This document shows, one piece after another, positions 46,299 through 54,660 of a DNA stretch of 64,000 bases (position 1 is its first letter; every line of letters starts with the position of its first letter). Source of the stretch: Ancylobacter gelatini. Its GTDB lineage: Bacteria; Pseudomonadota; Alphaproteobacteria; Rhizobiales; Xanthobacteraceae. The position numbers were made by a program, and so were the translations under genes. The stretch is from NCBI RefSeq assembly GCF_022601675.1, contig NZ_JAKVIL010000003.1, positions 310,001 to 374,000 on the forward strand, in the 5' to 3' direction. Under the pieces are notes generated by a model that saw nothing but the letters and a program-made list of their open reading frames with translations, did not search any database and was not told where the DNA came from.

Positions 46299-47507
46299 AT
46301 GTCCGCCCAGCCCGCTCCCTTCGTCACTCCCCCCTCGCTGCTCGATCATGTCCGTCCGCAGGCGCTTGCCGTTCCGGGGAGCGGCATCGTCGAGGTGATG
46401 AATTACGGCCGGGAGCGGCCCGGCATGATTCCGCTCTGGGCCGGGGAGGGCGATCTGCCGACGCCGTCCTTCATCGCGGAGGCGGCGACACGCTCGCTGG
46501 CGGCGGGCGAGACCTTCTACACCTGGCAGCGCGGCATTCCTGAGCTGCGCGCCGCCATCGCCCGCTACATGGCCGGGCTCTACGGCATCCCGAACGATCC
46601 CGAGCGCTTCTTCGTCACCGGCTCGGGCATGCAGGCGATCCAGATCTGCATCGCCGCCACGCTCTCGGCCGGTGACGAGATCCTCATCCCGTCGCCGTCC
46701 TGGCCGAACGCGGCGGCGGCGGCGCAGGTGATGGGCGCCAATCCGGTGTTCGTGCCGTTCGCCTTCGACGAGGCCGCCGGCTTCTCGCTCGACCTCGGCC
46801 GGCTGGAGGATGCCGTCACCCCGCGCACGCGGGCGATCTTCATCAATTCGCCGGCTAATCCGACCGGCTTCGTCGCCCCGCTCGACACGCTGCGCGGTGT
46901 GCTCGACATTGCGCGCCGCCATGGGCTGTGGATCATCGCCGACGAGATTTATGGCCGCTTCTACTATGAGGCGGGCGAGGGCGGCGTCGCGCCGTCGTTC
47001 CACGAGGTGATGGAGCCGGAAGACCGGATCCTGTTCGTGCAGACCTTCTCCAAGAACTGGGCGATGACCGGCTGGCGGCTCGGCTGGATCGAGGCGCATC
47101 CCAGCCTCGGCAATGTCATCGCCAACCTGATCCAGTACTCCACCTCGGGCGTCGCCCCGTTCATGCAGCGCGCCGGCATCGCTGCGATCGAGCGCGGCGA
47201 GAGCTTCGTCGCGCACCAGATCGAACGGGCGCGGCGCGGGCGTGACATCGTGGCCGACGGGCTGCTGGCCACTGGCCGGGTCACGCTCGCCCGACCGCCG
47301 GGCGCGTTCTACCTGTTCTTCGGCGTTCACGGTCAGCGCGACATGCGGGCCCTGGCGCTGACGCTGGTGGACGAGGCCAATATCGGCCTCGCGCCCGGCA
47401 CCGCCTTCGGTCCCGGCGGCGAGAACTACATCCGGCTTTGCTTCGCCCGTGGCGAGGCGCAGCTGGTGGAAGCGACCAACCGGCTGGCGGCTTGGCTCAC
47501 CCGCTGA
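46299..47507 (+). CDS. Class I/II PLP-dependent aminotransferase
   Basis: The 402-residue fold type I aminotransferase shows INSPANPTGFV, IADEIYGRFYY, the cofactor lysine near 252 in QTFSKNWAMTGWRLGW, and a C-terminal arginine region YIRLCFAR. It resembles aspartate/aromatic or branched-chain amino acid aminotransferases; the substrate cannot be told from sequence. It sits between the polysaccharide locus and fixL and may belong to neither. Confidence 0.9.
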   Translation: MSAQPAPFVTPPSLLDHVRPQALAVPGSGIVEVMNYGRERPGMIPLWAGEGDLPTPSFIAEAATRSLAAGETFYTWQRGIPELRAAIARYMAGLYGIPNDPERFFVTGSGMQAIQICIAATLSAGDEILIPSPSWPNAAAAAQVMGANPVFVPFAFDEAAGFSLDLGRLEDAVTPRTRAIFINSPANPTGFVAPLDTLRGVLDIARRHGLWIIADEIYGRFYYEAGEGGVAPSFHEVMEPEDRILFVQTFSKNWAMTGWRLGWIEAHPSLGNVIANLIQYSTSGVAPFMQRAGIAAIERGESFVAHQIERARRGRDIVADGLLATGRVTLARPPGAFYLFFGVHGQRDMRALALTLVDEANIGLAPGTAFGPGGENYIRLCFARGEAQLVEATNRLAAWLTR

Positions 47508-47558
47508 TCCTGGCGCGAACGGGTTGCGGACCGGCAGGATGCAACGCAAAGTGTTGCG

Positions 47559-48737
47559 ATGAAGGACATTCAGAGCGATTCCAGCGAGATCGGCCCGCCC
47601 ACCGTCTCCGAGGCCCGGCTGCTGTCGGTGCTGGACACGGCGGCGGACGGCATCATCGTCATTGACGAAGCCGCGCGCATCCTCGTCTTCAACAAGGCGT
47701 GCGAGGCGATGTTCGGCCTGCCGGCGGCTGATGTGCTGGGTGAGAACGTCAAGATCGTGATGCCCACGGAATATGCCGTGGAGCATGACAGCTACATCAG
47801 CAACTATATCGGCACCGGCGTGAAGAAGATCATCGGCATCGGCCGCGAGGTGCGCGGCCGGCATTCCGACGGCACGATCTTCCCGCTGGAGCTTTCGGTC
47901 GGTGAGGCGCAGACCCCGGCGGGGCGCCAGTTCATCGGCATCCTGCGCGATTTGCGCCCGCGCAAGGAAAGCGAGCAGCGCCTCGCGGAATTGCAGAGCG
48001 AACTGGTGCATCTCGCCCGCGTCTCCGCGATCGATGAGATGGGCGCGGCCATCGCCCATGAGCTGAACCAGCCGCTCACCGCGCTGCTGCTGTATCTTCA
48101 GGCGGTCCGCCGGGCCCATGCGCGCGGCATCGATATCAACGCGCAGGTCGGCGACATCCTGGACAAGGCGGCGGGCGAGGCCGAGCGTGCCGGCCACATC
48201 ATCCAGCGCATGCGCCAGTTCGTGGAGAAGCGCGAGCCCGAGCGCCATCTGCGCCAGCTCGACCCGCTGATCGACGACGCGATCGACCTGACCCTGCTCG
48301 GCCAGCGCCACCGCATCCGCATCGACCGCGAACCGGCGCCGGTATTGCCGCCGGTGATGGTCGATCCGGTGCAGATCCAGCAGATCGTGGTCAATCTGGT
48401 GCGCAACGCGATCGAGGCGGCGACGCAATGCGGCAATGGCAACGAGCCGGCGATCCGCATCGTGACCCGCCGCACCGGGGCCGATGTGCGGCTGGACGTG
48501 CACGATAACGGACCGGGCATCGCGCCGGAGGCGCTGCCCAAGCTGTTCCAGGCCTTCGCCAGTTCAAAACGTCGCGGCATGGGCCTCGGGCTTGCGATTT
48601 CCCGAACGATCGCCCAGAACCACGGAGGCGATCTTACGGTCGATCCGGGTGGAAATGGTAGCGGAGCCTGCTTCTCGCTGGTGCTGCCAGCTGCCCCGGA
48701 TACGATGGCGAACCAGGCTGGGGAAGGGAGCGTTTGA
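47559..48737 (+). CDS. fixL: FixL-like oxygen sensor histidine kinase
   Basis: The 392-residue soluble kinase has one PAS domain (about 20-135) and HisKA/HATPase domains. The PAS carries the haem-ligand position H76 in EHDSYISNY, and isoleucine 91 and arginine 96 (IIGIGREV) correspond to I215 and R220 of Bradyrhizobium FixL. The position of R206 is asparagine (N82). The H-box histidine is H167 in AAIAHELNQPLTALLLY; NLVRNAIEAA, DNGPGIAPEALP and GMGLGLAISRTI form the ATP site. No membrane helix is present. fixJ follows with a three-base overlap region, so the pair is one unit that responds to low oxygen. Confidence 0.93.
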   Translation: MKDIQSDSSEIGPPTVSEARLLSVLDTAADGIIVIDEAARILVFNKACEAMFGLPAADVLGENVKIVMPTEYAVEHDSYISNYIGTGVKKIIGIGREVRGRHSDGTIFPLELSVGEAQTPAGRQFIGILRDLRPRKESEQRLAELQSELVHLARVSAIDEMGAAIAHELNQPLTALLLYLQAVRRAHARGIDINAQVGDILDKAAGEAERAGHIIQRMRQFVEKREPERHLRQLDPLIDDAIDLTLLGQRHRIRIDREPAPVLPPVMVDPVQIQQIVVNLVRNAIEAATQCGNGNEPAIRIVTRRTGADVRLDVHDNGPGIAPEALPKLFQAFASSKRRGMGLGLAISRTIAQNHGGDLTVDPGGNGSGACFSLVLPAAPDTMANQAGEGSV

Positions 48738-48739
48738 CA

Positions 48740-49357
48740 ATGGCGAACATGGGAGAAGTCTTCGTCGTCGATGACGACCCGGCGGTTCGCGATTCCCTCT
48801 CGCTGGTGCTCAGCCTCGAAGGCTACCATGTGCGCGGCTTTTCCGACGGCGCCGCCTTCCTCTCGGCCGCGCGCTCGCATGTGCCTTCCTGCATCGTGCT
48901 CGACGTGCACATGCCCGGCCGCTCCGGCCTCGACATCCTCAAGGAACTGGAAGCCGACCGCTATCCGGCGCCGATTTTCATCATTTCCGGGCAGGGCGAC
49001 ATTCCCATGGCGGTCGACGCGATTCGCCATGGCGCGCTGGATTTCATCGAGAAGCCGTTCGATGCCGACACCGTGGTCGAGCGCGTGCGCGACGCGATCG
49101 AGGCGCACCGGCGGCGCGCCGATGGCGAGCCGGGCGATTTGCTCACCGCCCATTTCCCCGGCCATGACCTGCTGACCCCGCGCGAGCGCGAGGTGCTGGT
49201 GCAGATCGCGTCCGGCGCCTCGAACAAGGAGGCGGGCCGGGTGCTCGGCATCAGCCCCCGCACCATCGAGGTGCACCGCGCCCGCATCATGGAGAAGCTC
49301 GGCGCCAAGAACGCCGCCGATCTCGTGCGCATCGTGCTCAAGGATATCCGGGCCTGA
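48740..49357 (+). CDS. fixJ: FixJ response regulator
   Basis: The 205-residue regulator has a receiver (DDDPAVRDS at 11-19, phospho-aspartate D55 in VLDVHMPG, lysine in IEKPFDAD) and a LuxR-type DNA-binding domain (LTPREREVLVQIASGASNKEAGRVLGISPRTIEVHRA). It is the FixL partner and should activate fixK when oxygen is low. I start at ATG 48740, with AAGGGAG upstream; a TTG two codons earlier overlaps the fixL stop. Confidence 0.95.
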   Translation: MANMGEVFVVDDDPAVRDSLSLVLSLEGYHVRGFSDGAAFLSAARSHVPSCIVLDVHMPGRSGLDILKELEADRYPAPIFIISGQGDIPMAVDAIRHGALDFIEKPFDADTVVERVRDAIEAHRRRADGEPGDLLTAHFPGHDLLTPREREVLVQIASGASNKEAGRVLGISPRTIEVHRARIMEKLGAKNAADLVRIVLKDIRA

Positions 49358-49485
49358 GGCGCGGGCCTGAGCTGCGTGATCGATGCGTGCCTGCTGCAAT
49401 TCTCACCTGCGGCCTTCGCATTCCTACGAATTGCCGCTGACGGCCCGCCTGTCCCAAGTTCGGGAGCAAACAGCGGGAGAGAATC

Positions 49486-49833
49486 TTGCGGGTTCATGTG
49501 GTGGAGGATGATGACGGGGTGAGCGATTCGCTCAACCTCATCCTTGGCAATCTCGGGCATGAGGTGGTGATGCACCGCGACGCGGAAAGCCTGTTCCGTG
49601 GTGTGCCGCCGGCGGGCTCGGATGCCGTCATTGTCGATCTCAGCCTTCCGGGCATTTCCGGTGCGCAGGCCGTGCGCTGGCTGCTCGGGCTTGCCTCGCC
49701 GCCGCGCGTGGTGGTGATCAGCGGCCAGTCGCAGTCGGCCATCGACCACCAGATGCGCGGCCTGCATCCGGCGTGGCTGGTGCGCAAGCCGCTCGATGTC
49801 GAGACCCTGACCCGCGCCCTCCCCATGGAATGA
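49486..49833 (+). CDS. Receiver-only response regulator between fixJ and fixK
   Basis: The 115-residue protein is a single receiver domain with no output. The acidic pair (EDDD at 7-10), phospho-aspartate D51, serine 79 and lysine 101 (LVRKPLD) are all kept, so it should be phosphorylatable. The start is TTG with GGGAGAG upstream. Its place between fixJ and fixK suggests a phosphate sink or modulator for FixL, as single-receiver proteins are in other systems. It could equally answer to another kinase. Confidence 0.85.
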   Translation: MRVHVVEDDDGVSDSLNLILGNLGHEVVMHRDAESLFRGVPPAGSDAVIVDLSLPGISGAQAVRWLLGLASPPRVVVISGQSQSAIDHQMRGLHPAWLVRKPLDVETLTRALPME

Positions 49834-49898
49834 GCCGGCTGCGGGGTTTTCCTTACGCAGCCCACCGAACTGTGCGCCGCCGCAACCCGCCGTAAGGT

Positions 49899-49912
49899 TT
49901 GCGACAGATCAA
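49899..49912 (+). promoter_or_regulatory. Imperfect FNR/FixK-type box upstream of fixK
   Basis: TTGCGACAGATCAA matches TTGA-N6-TCAA except at one position. It lies only 16 bp before the fixK start codon, a place suited to repression, so negative autoregulation is possible. The match is weak. Confidence 0.35.
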
Positions 49913-49927
49913 ACAGGGAAGAGGCAC

Positions 49928-50569
49928 ATGCGCCAGCTCATCGAAGAACGCACCGGCAGTCCTTTGCGTTCGGTGTCTTCGGCCGACCCCCATTTTCCGC
50001 TGATGCGCGTGGCCGCCCATGTCACCCTGCTGCATGAGGGCGACCCCGCCCGGCGCATCATGGAAGTGATGGACGGCGCCGTGATGCTGACCAAGCTCCT
50101 GCCCGATGGGCGCCGCCAGGTGGTCGAACTGCTCGGCCCCGGCGACGTGTTCGGGCTCGCCTGCGACGAGGCATATGCCTGCTCGGCCGAGACGCTGACG
50201 CCCTCCACCATCAATGCCCATGAGCGCAGCGCGCTGGAGCGCGATCCGGCGCTCGCGGCCCGGCTGCTGCGTCGCTTCGAAGCCCAGCTCTGCTCGATGC
50301 ACGCCCACGCGCTGGTGCTCGGCCGCATGTCGGCGCTGGAGCGCGTCGCCTTCTTCCTCACCCGTCTCGCACCCGAAGGTCTGGGCAGCGGCACGCTGCA
50401 CCTCTCGATGACCCGGCAGGAGATCGCCGATTTCCTCGGCCTGACGCTGGAGACGGTGAGCCGCGCCTTTTCCGAGCTGAAGCGGCGCGGTCTGGTCGCT
50501 CTGCTGCGCGCCGACGAGGTGCGCATTCAGGATCGCGGCAGTGTGCGGCGTCTCGCGGGCGCCGCCTGA
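49928..50569 (+). CDS. fixK: Crp/Fnr-family regulator, FixK-like
   Basis: The 213-residue protein has a cyclic-nucleotide-binding-like domain (about 25-130, with GDPARRIMEVMDGAVMLTKL and LLGPGDVFGL) and a Crp winged helix with the recognition helix ETVSRAFSELKRRG near 175-188, whose E-SR pattern predicts TTGA half-sites. It lacks the N-terminal cysteine cluster of true FNR, so it is FixK-type and controlled by its own level. It ends the fixLJ-receiver-fixK series and is followed by a strong terminator. Confidence 0.92.
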   Translation: MRQLIEERTGSPLRSVSSADPHFPLMRVAAHVTLLHEGDPARRIMEVMDGAVMLTKLLPDGRRQVVELLGPGDVFGLACDEAYACSAETLTPSTINAHERSALERDPALAARLLRRFEAQLCSMHAHALVLGRMSALERVAFFLTRLAPEGLGSGTLHLSMTRQEIADFLGLTLETVSRAFSELKRRGLVALLRADEVRIQDRGSVRRLAGAA

Positions 50570-50603
50570 CCGCGCCTGTTTCCAGAGCCATCGCCTTCCC
50601 ACC

Positions 50604-50634
50604 TGCGCCCCGCGAAAGCGGGGCGTTTCGTTTT
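50604..50634 (+). terminator. Rho-independent terminator after fixK
   Basis: CGCCCCGC (50606-50613), GAAA tetraloop and GCGGGGCG (50618-50625), followed by TTTCGTTTT, form a strong intrinsic terminator between the convergent fixK and hemN genes. Confidence 0.92.
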
Positions 50635-50678
50635 GAAGACGCGAAGCCGGAAAGGTCGCCCGCGAACGGGCTCCCACC

Positions 50679-51998
50679 TCACACAGCCATGGAATGCTGG
50701 CCCTTGCCGGCCTGAAGCCGGGCGTCGAGCGCAGCGGCGGCCAGACGCACGAAGGGGCGCCCGCTCGGTGTCATGGCGATATGGCCGCCGTCCAGCTTCA
50801 ACAGTCCGTCGGCGGCGAGCGGCTCCAGTTGCGGCGCGGCCTCGCGCAGCAATTCCTCGTCAAGATCGACTTCGAGGTCGCACATCAGGCGCTCGATCAG
50901 CGCCCCGCGCCTTATGTCGTCGGGCGTGAAGGCGACGCCGCGCACGGTGGCGAATCCATCGGCGTCGATGGCGCGCATATAGCCGGCTGAATCCGGCGCA
51001 TTCTGGGTGAAGCCCTGCGGAAACCGGCTGATGGCGGAAGCCCCGAGCCCGATCAGCGCGTCGGCCTGGTCCACCGTGTAGCCCTGGAAATTGCGGCGCA
51101 GCCGGCCCGCGCGCGCGGCGAGCGCCATCGGGTCGTCGGGCCGGGCGAAATGGTCGAGGCCGATGCCGGCATAGCCGGAGCCGATCAGCGTCATCCGCGC
51201 CGCTTCCGCCTGTTCGAGCCGGGCGCTCGCGCCGGGAAGAGCCTTCTCGTCGATCAGCTTCTGATTCGGCCGCGCCCATGGCACATGTGCGTAGCCGAAC
51301 AGGGCCAGACGCTCCGGCGCCAGCAGCACGGCGAGCTGCGCGGTGCGGCGCACGTCGCGCTCCGTCTGGTGCGGCAGGCCGTACATCAGGTCGAGATTGA
51401 TCGCGCTCAGCCCCACCTCGCGCAGCATCGTCACTGTGCGCTCCACCACCGCGAACGGCTGGATACGCCCGATCGCGCTTTGCACATGGGCGCTGAAATC
51501 CTGCACGCCGAGGCTGGCGCGGTCGACGCCGATCGCGGCCAGCGCGTCGGCGAGTTCGGGCGTGGTTTCGCGCGGGTCGAGTTCAATGGCGTGCTCGGCG
51601 AGGCGCGACAGGTCGAAGCGCTCGGCGATGCGCTCATGGAGATGTTTGAGCATGTCGGGCCCGAGATGGCTCGGCGTGCCGCCGCCCCAGGCGATATGCG
51701 TCACCGCCCGCCCGCCGGCCCGCTGCGCGATCAGTTCGATCTCGCGCTCCAGCCGCTCGGCATAGGCCGCGACCGGCTCGTGCCGCCGCGTCGCCTTGGT
51801 GGTGCAGCCGCAATAGAAGCACAGCGAGGCGCAGAACGGGACGTGGAGATAGAGCGACAGCGTGGCCTCGTCCGGCAGCGCCGCCAGCCAGTCGCCATGG
51901 CTCTGCGGCCCGACATCGGCCGTGAAATGCGGCGCGGTCGGGTAGGAGGTGTAGCGCGGAACCGCACGCTCGGCATGGAAAAGCGATGATCTATGCAT
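50679..51998 (-). CDS. hemN: Oxygen-independent coproporphyrinogen III oxidase
   Basis: The 439-residue radical SAM enzyme converts coproporphyrinogen III to protoporphyrinogen IX without oxygen. Its start region AVPRYTSYPTAPHF is canonical, and the cluster-binding cysteines are C56, C60, C63 with the usual extra C65 (CASLCFYCGC). I chose the ATG at 51998, eight residues before the conserved block. No ribosome site is visible upstream, and a perfect FixK-type box is centred 41.5 bp upstream, so the mRNA may be leaderless. Placement next to fixLJK supports low-oxygen induction. Confidence 0.95.
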   Translation of the reverse strand: MHRSSLFHAERAVPRYTSYPTAPHFTADVGPQSHGDWLAALPDEATLSLYLHVPFCASLCFYCGCTTKATRRHEPVAAYAERLEREIELIAQRAGGRAVTHIAWGGGTPSHLGPDMLKHLHERIAERFDLSRLAEHAIELDPRETTPELADALAAIGVDRASLGVQDFSAHVQSAIGRIQPFAVVERTVTMLREVGLSAINLDLMYGLPHQTERDVRRTAQLAVLLAPERLALFGYAHVPWARPNQKLIDEKALPGASARLEQAEAARMTLIGSGYAGIGLDHFARPDDPMALAARAGRLRRNFQGYTVDQADALIGLGASAISRFPQGFTQNAPDSAGYMRAIDADGFATVRGVAFTPDDIRRGALIERLMCDLEVDLDEELLREAAPQLEPLAADGLLKLDGGHIAMTPSGRPFVRLAAAALDARLQAGKGQHSMAV

Positions 51999-52032
51999 GA
52001 AGCGAAATTGACCCGAACCGGCATTGGGCGCA

Positions 52033-52046
52033 TTGATCCGGCTCAA
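52033..52046 (-). promoter_or_regulatory. FixK/FNR box controlling hemN
   Basis: TTGATCCGGCTCAA fits TTGA-N6-TCAA perfectly. Its centre (52039.5) is exactly 41.5 bp before the first base of the hemN start codon, the class II activator distance if transcription starts at the ATG. It also lies 29 bp before the AbrB-family gene on the other strand, which it could affect. Confidence 0.75.
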
Positions 52047-52074
52047 ACATTCCCTGCTTCGCACCTCTGCTGTG

Positions 52075-53190
52075 ATGCCGTTGCCTTCCTTTTTCCGCTC
52101 AGCCGATTACACGCCCCGCAAGCTGGGCTGGATTGCGGTCACGCTGGCGCTGGCCTTTGCCGGCGGTGGCGTCGCGGCCGCTCTCGGCCTGCCGGTCGGC
52201 TGGCTCTCCGGCGCGCTGGTGGCGACGGCGGTCGCCGCGCTGTGCGGGGCCCCGGTCGGCATCAACCATCATATGCGGATGGCGATCTATGTCGTGCTCG
52301 GCACCTCGATGGGCTCGGCGCTGTCGCCCGAGACCTTCAAGGGCATCGCGACCTGGCCGTTCACCATGGTGGTGTTGCTGGTCTCCGTGCCGGTGATGAT
52401 GGGCGCGGTCATGGTCTATCTGGAAAAGGTCGCGGGGTGGGACCGGCGCAGCGCGTTCTTCGCGGCGGCGCCGGGCGCGCTGTCCGCCGTGCTCGCCATG
52501 GCGGAAACCAGCGGGGCCGATACGCGGCGCGTGGTGTTCGGCCAGTCGCTGCGGCTGTTCATCCTGGTCGCGCTGCTGCCCGCGGCGCTCGGCGGGCTGG
52601 GGCATGAGCCGGCGGGAACGCTGCCGATCAACCCGGTGGTGCCGGACTGGACCAGCCTGGTCCTGTCGCTGCTGGTCGGCATTGGCGGCGCGTTCCTTGC
52701 GGAAAAGCTGCATTTTCCCGGCGGCGCCATGGTCGGTGCGATGCTCGCGAGCGGTGCCGTGCATGCGTTCGGCCTGATCGAGGGGCGGCTGCCGGACCTG
52801 TTCCTCATCATCGGCTTCGTGACGTTGGGCGCCAATGCCGGCACCCGTTTCGCCGGCACCCGGCTGGAGACGCTGCGCCGCTTCTTCGTCGACGCGCTTG
52901 CGGCCTTCTTCATCGCCACGGCGGTGGCGGTGGCGTTCGCGGTGCTGGGGGCGTGGCTGTCGGGCGAGCCCTTGACCAAGGTGCTGATGGCCTATGTGCC
53001 CGGCGCGCTGGAGGCGATGACCATCATGGCCTTCGTGCTGGGAATGGACCCCGCCTTCGTGGCCGCGCATCATCTCGCGCGCTTCCTGCTCCTCGCTTTG
53101 CTGATCCCGGTGGTGGCCCGGCTGATGTTCGGCGCGGCGGCGGTGCCCTCGGAGGATGTCGATCTGGACCGCACCGAGCCCAAGGACTGA
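52075..53190 (+). CDS. AbrB family membrane protein
   Basis: The 371-residue protein is an AbrB-type (AbrB/AidB duplication) membrane protein, often annotated as a putative ammonia monooxygenase regulator or transporter. It has about ten helices in two repeats with characteristic GLPVGWLSGALVATA and FPGGAMVGAMLASGAVHAF. ATG 52075 is preferred because an earlier in-frame start would place the FixK box inside the gene. Its substrate is unknown. A short tandem repeat begins at its stop codon. Confidence 0.85.
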   Translation: MPLPSFFRSADYTPRKLGWIAVTLALAFAGGGVAAALGLPVGWLSGALVATAVAALCGAPVGINHHMRMAIYVVLGTSMGSALSPETFKGIATWPFTMVVLLVSVPVMMGAVMVYLEKVAGWDRRSAFFAAAPGALSAVLAMAETSGADTRRVVFGQSLRLFILVALLPAALGGLGHEPAGTLPINPVVPDWTSLVLSLLVGIGGAFLAEKLHFPGGAMVGAMLASGAVHAFGLIEGRLPDLFLIIGFVTLGANAGTRFAGTRLETLRRFFVDALAAFFIATAVAVAFAVLGAWLSGEPLTKVLMAYVPGALEAMTIMAFVLGMDPAFVAAHHLARFLLLALLIPVVARLMFGAAAVPSEDVDLDRTEPKD

Positions 53191-53287
53191 GCCCAGACCC
53201 GGACTTAGCCCAAGCCCGGACTGAGCCCCGCCCCGGGCTGAGCCCAGGCCCTGACCGGTTTCCCGCCCCTGACTGAGTTCCTGCCCG
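53185..53287. repeat. 17-bp imperfect tandem repeat, about six units
   Basis: Units of the form GACTGAGCCCAGACCCG repeat six times (one unit is 18 bp) from the last codons of the AbrB-family gene to just before the hemA stop. The period is not a multiple of three, and most of the array lies outside coding sequence. Unit divergence is greatest at the hemA end. Confidence 0.8.
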
Positions 53288-53299
53288 GAAAATCCGGCC

Positions 53300-54526
53300 T
53301 TATTCCGCCGCCTGTGCGCGGGCGATGAAGGGCAGGCCGAGCCGGCTCCACACATCCACCAGCGCGGCGGCCAGCGCGGCGACCTGCGCGTCGTCATGGC
53401 AGGGGCCGGGGGTGATGCGCAGCCGCTCGGTGCCGCGCGGCACGGTGGGGTAGTTGATCGGCTGGATATAGATGCCGTGGTCGCTCAGCAGCATGTCGCT
53501 CGCCGCCTTGCAGGCTTCGGCATCGCCGACCATCACCGGAACGATATGAGTGTCGGTGACCAGCTGCGGCAGGCCGGCGCGCTCCAGCGCGTCCTTGACC
53601 TTGGCGACCTGCGCCTGCTGGCGCGCGCGCTCGGCGCCGGAGTTCTTGAGGTGCCGCACCGAGGCCGCGGCGGCGGCCGCGACGGCCGGGGGCAGGGCGG
53701 TGGTGAAGATGAAGCCCGGCGCATAGGAGCGCACCGCGTCGATCACCGCGCGCTTGGCCGCGATGTAGCCGCCGACCACGCCGAACGCCTTGCCCAGCGT
53801 GCCCTCGATCACGTCGACCCGCTGCATCACGCCGTCACGCTCGGCGACGCCGGCGCCGCGCGGGCCATACATGCCGACCGCGTGCACCTCGTCGAGATAG
53901 GTCATCGCGCCGTAGCGCTCGGCAAGGTCGCAGATCGCACTGATCGGCGAGACGTCGCCATCCATCGAGTAGATGCTCTCGAACACCACCAGCTTCGGCC
54001 GGTCGCCGGCCGCGCGCAGCAGTTCTTCCAGATGGGCGAGGTCGTTGTGGCGGAAGATCTGCTTCTCCCGCCCGGCGTGGCGCACGCCCTCGATCATCGA
54101 ATTGTGGTTCAGCTCGTCGGAGAGGATGACGCAGTCGGGAATGAGGCGCGCCAGCGTCGAGATGCCGGTCTCGTTCGAAATGTAGCCGGAGGTGAAGACG
54201 AGAGCGCCTTCCTTGCCGTGCAGGTCGGCGAGTTCGGCCTCCAGCTCGACGATGGCGTGGCTGTTGCCGGAAATGTTGCGGGTGCCGCCAGCGCCGGCGC
54301 CGGCCTCGCGCGCCGTGGCGCACATGGCCTCGATCACGTCGTCATGGCAGCCCATGCCGAGATAGTCGTTGGAGCACCAGATCACGATATCGCGGGGCCC
54401 TTGTGGGCCATGCCAGGTGGCGCGGGGAAAATGCGCGGTGTCGCGCTCGATTTCAGCGAAGGTGCGATAACGCCGCTCGCGCTTCAGCGCATCGACGGCA
54501 TTCTCGAAATACTGCGTATAGTTCAT
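53300..54526 (-). CDS. hemA: 5-aminolevulinate synthase
   Basis: The 408-residue PLP enzyme condenses glycine and succinyl-CoA to 5-aminolevulinate, the C4 route of alphaproteobacteria. It shows [20 protein letters not shown], the [10 protein letters not shown] loop and the cofactor lysine near 245 in [13 protein letters not shown]. With hemN, two haem synthesis genes lie within 4 kb, but on separate transcripts. No perfect FixK box is seen in its 134-bp upstream gap. Confidence 0.97.
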   Translation of the reverse strand: MNYTQYFENAVDALKRERRYRTFAEIERDTAHFPRATWHGPQGPRDIVIWCSNDYLGMGCHDDVIEAMCATAREAGAGAGGTRNISGNSHAIVELEAELADLHGKEGALVFTSGYISNETGISTLARLIPDCVILSDELNHNSMIEGVRHAGREKQIFRHNDLAHLEELLRAAGDRPKLVVFESIYSMDGDVSPISAICDLAERYGAMTYLDEVHAVGMYGPRGAGVAERDGVMQRVDVIEGTLGKAFGVVGGYIAAKRAVIDAVRSYAPGFIFTTALPPAVAAAAAASVRHLKNSGAERARQQAQVAKVKDALERAGLPQLVTDTHIVPVMVGDAEACKAASDMLLSDHGIYIQPINYPTVPRGTERLRITPGPCHDDAQVAALAAALVDVWSRLGLPFIARAQAAE

Positions 54527-54660
54527 GGCGCATCCACTCCGCCGCGCCAGCCTCTCGGGGCGGCGGGCATGACGGCACCATGAACTTTGGAGCCGTTCCG
54601 ATCAACCCGCGAAAATCCCTACGCGGCGATCGGGCGCGGCTAATTGGCAAAACCGCCTGC

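Noticed and set aside
45303-48503. Very long minus-strand open frame opposite neuD, the aminotransferase and fixL
   Set aside because: It is antisense to three well-recognised genes, is rich in R, A, H, G and D with no family motif, and is a by-product of high GC codon bias.
49415-49440. Possible FixJ-binding site (CCTACGAATTG) before the receiver gene
   Set aside because: It shares only part of a FixJ-type core; too weak to annotate without footprinting or conservation data.
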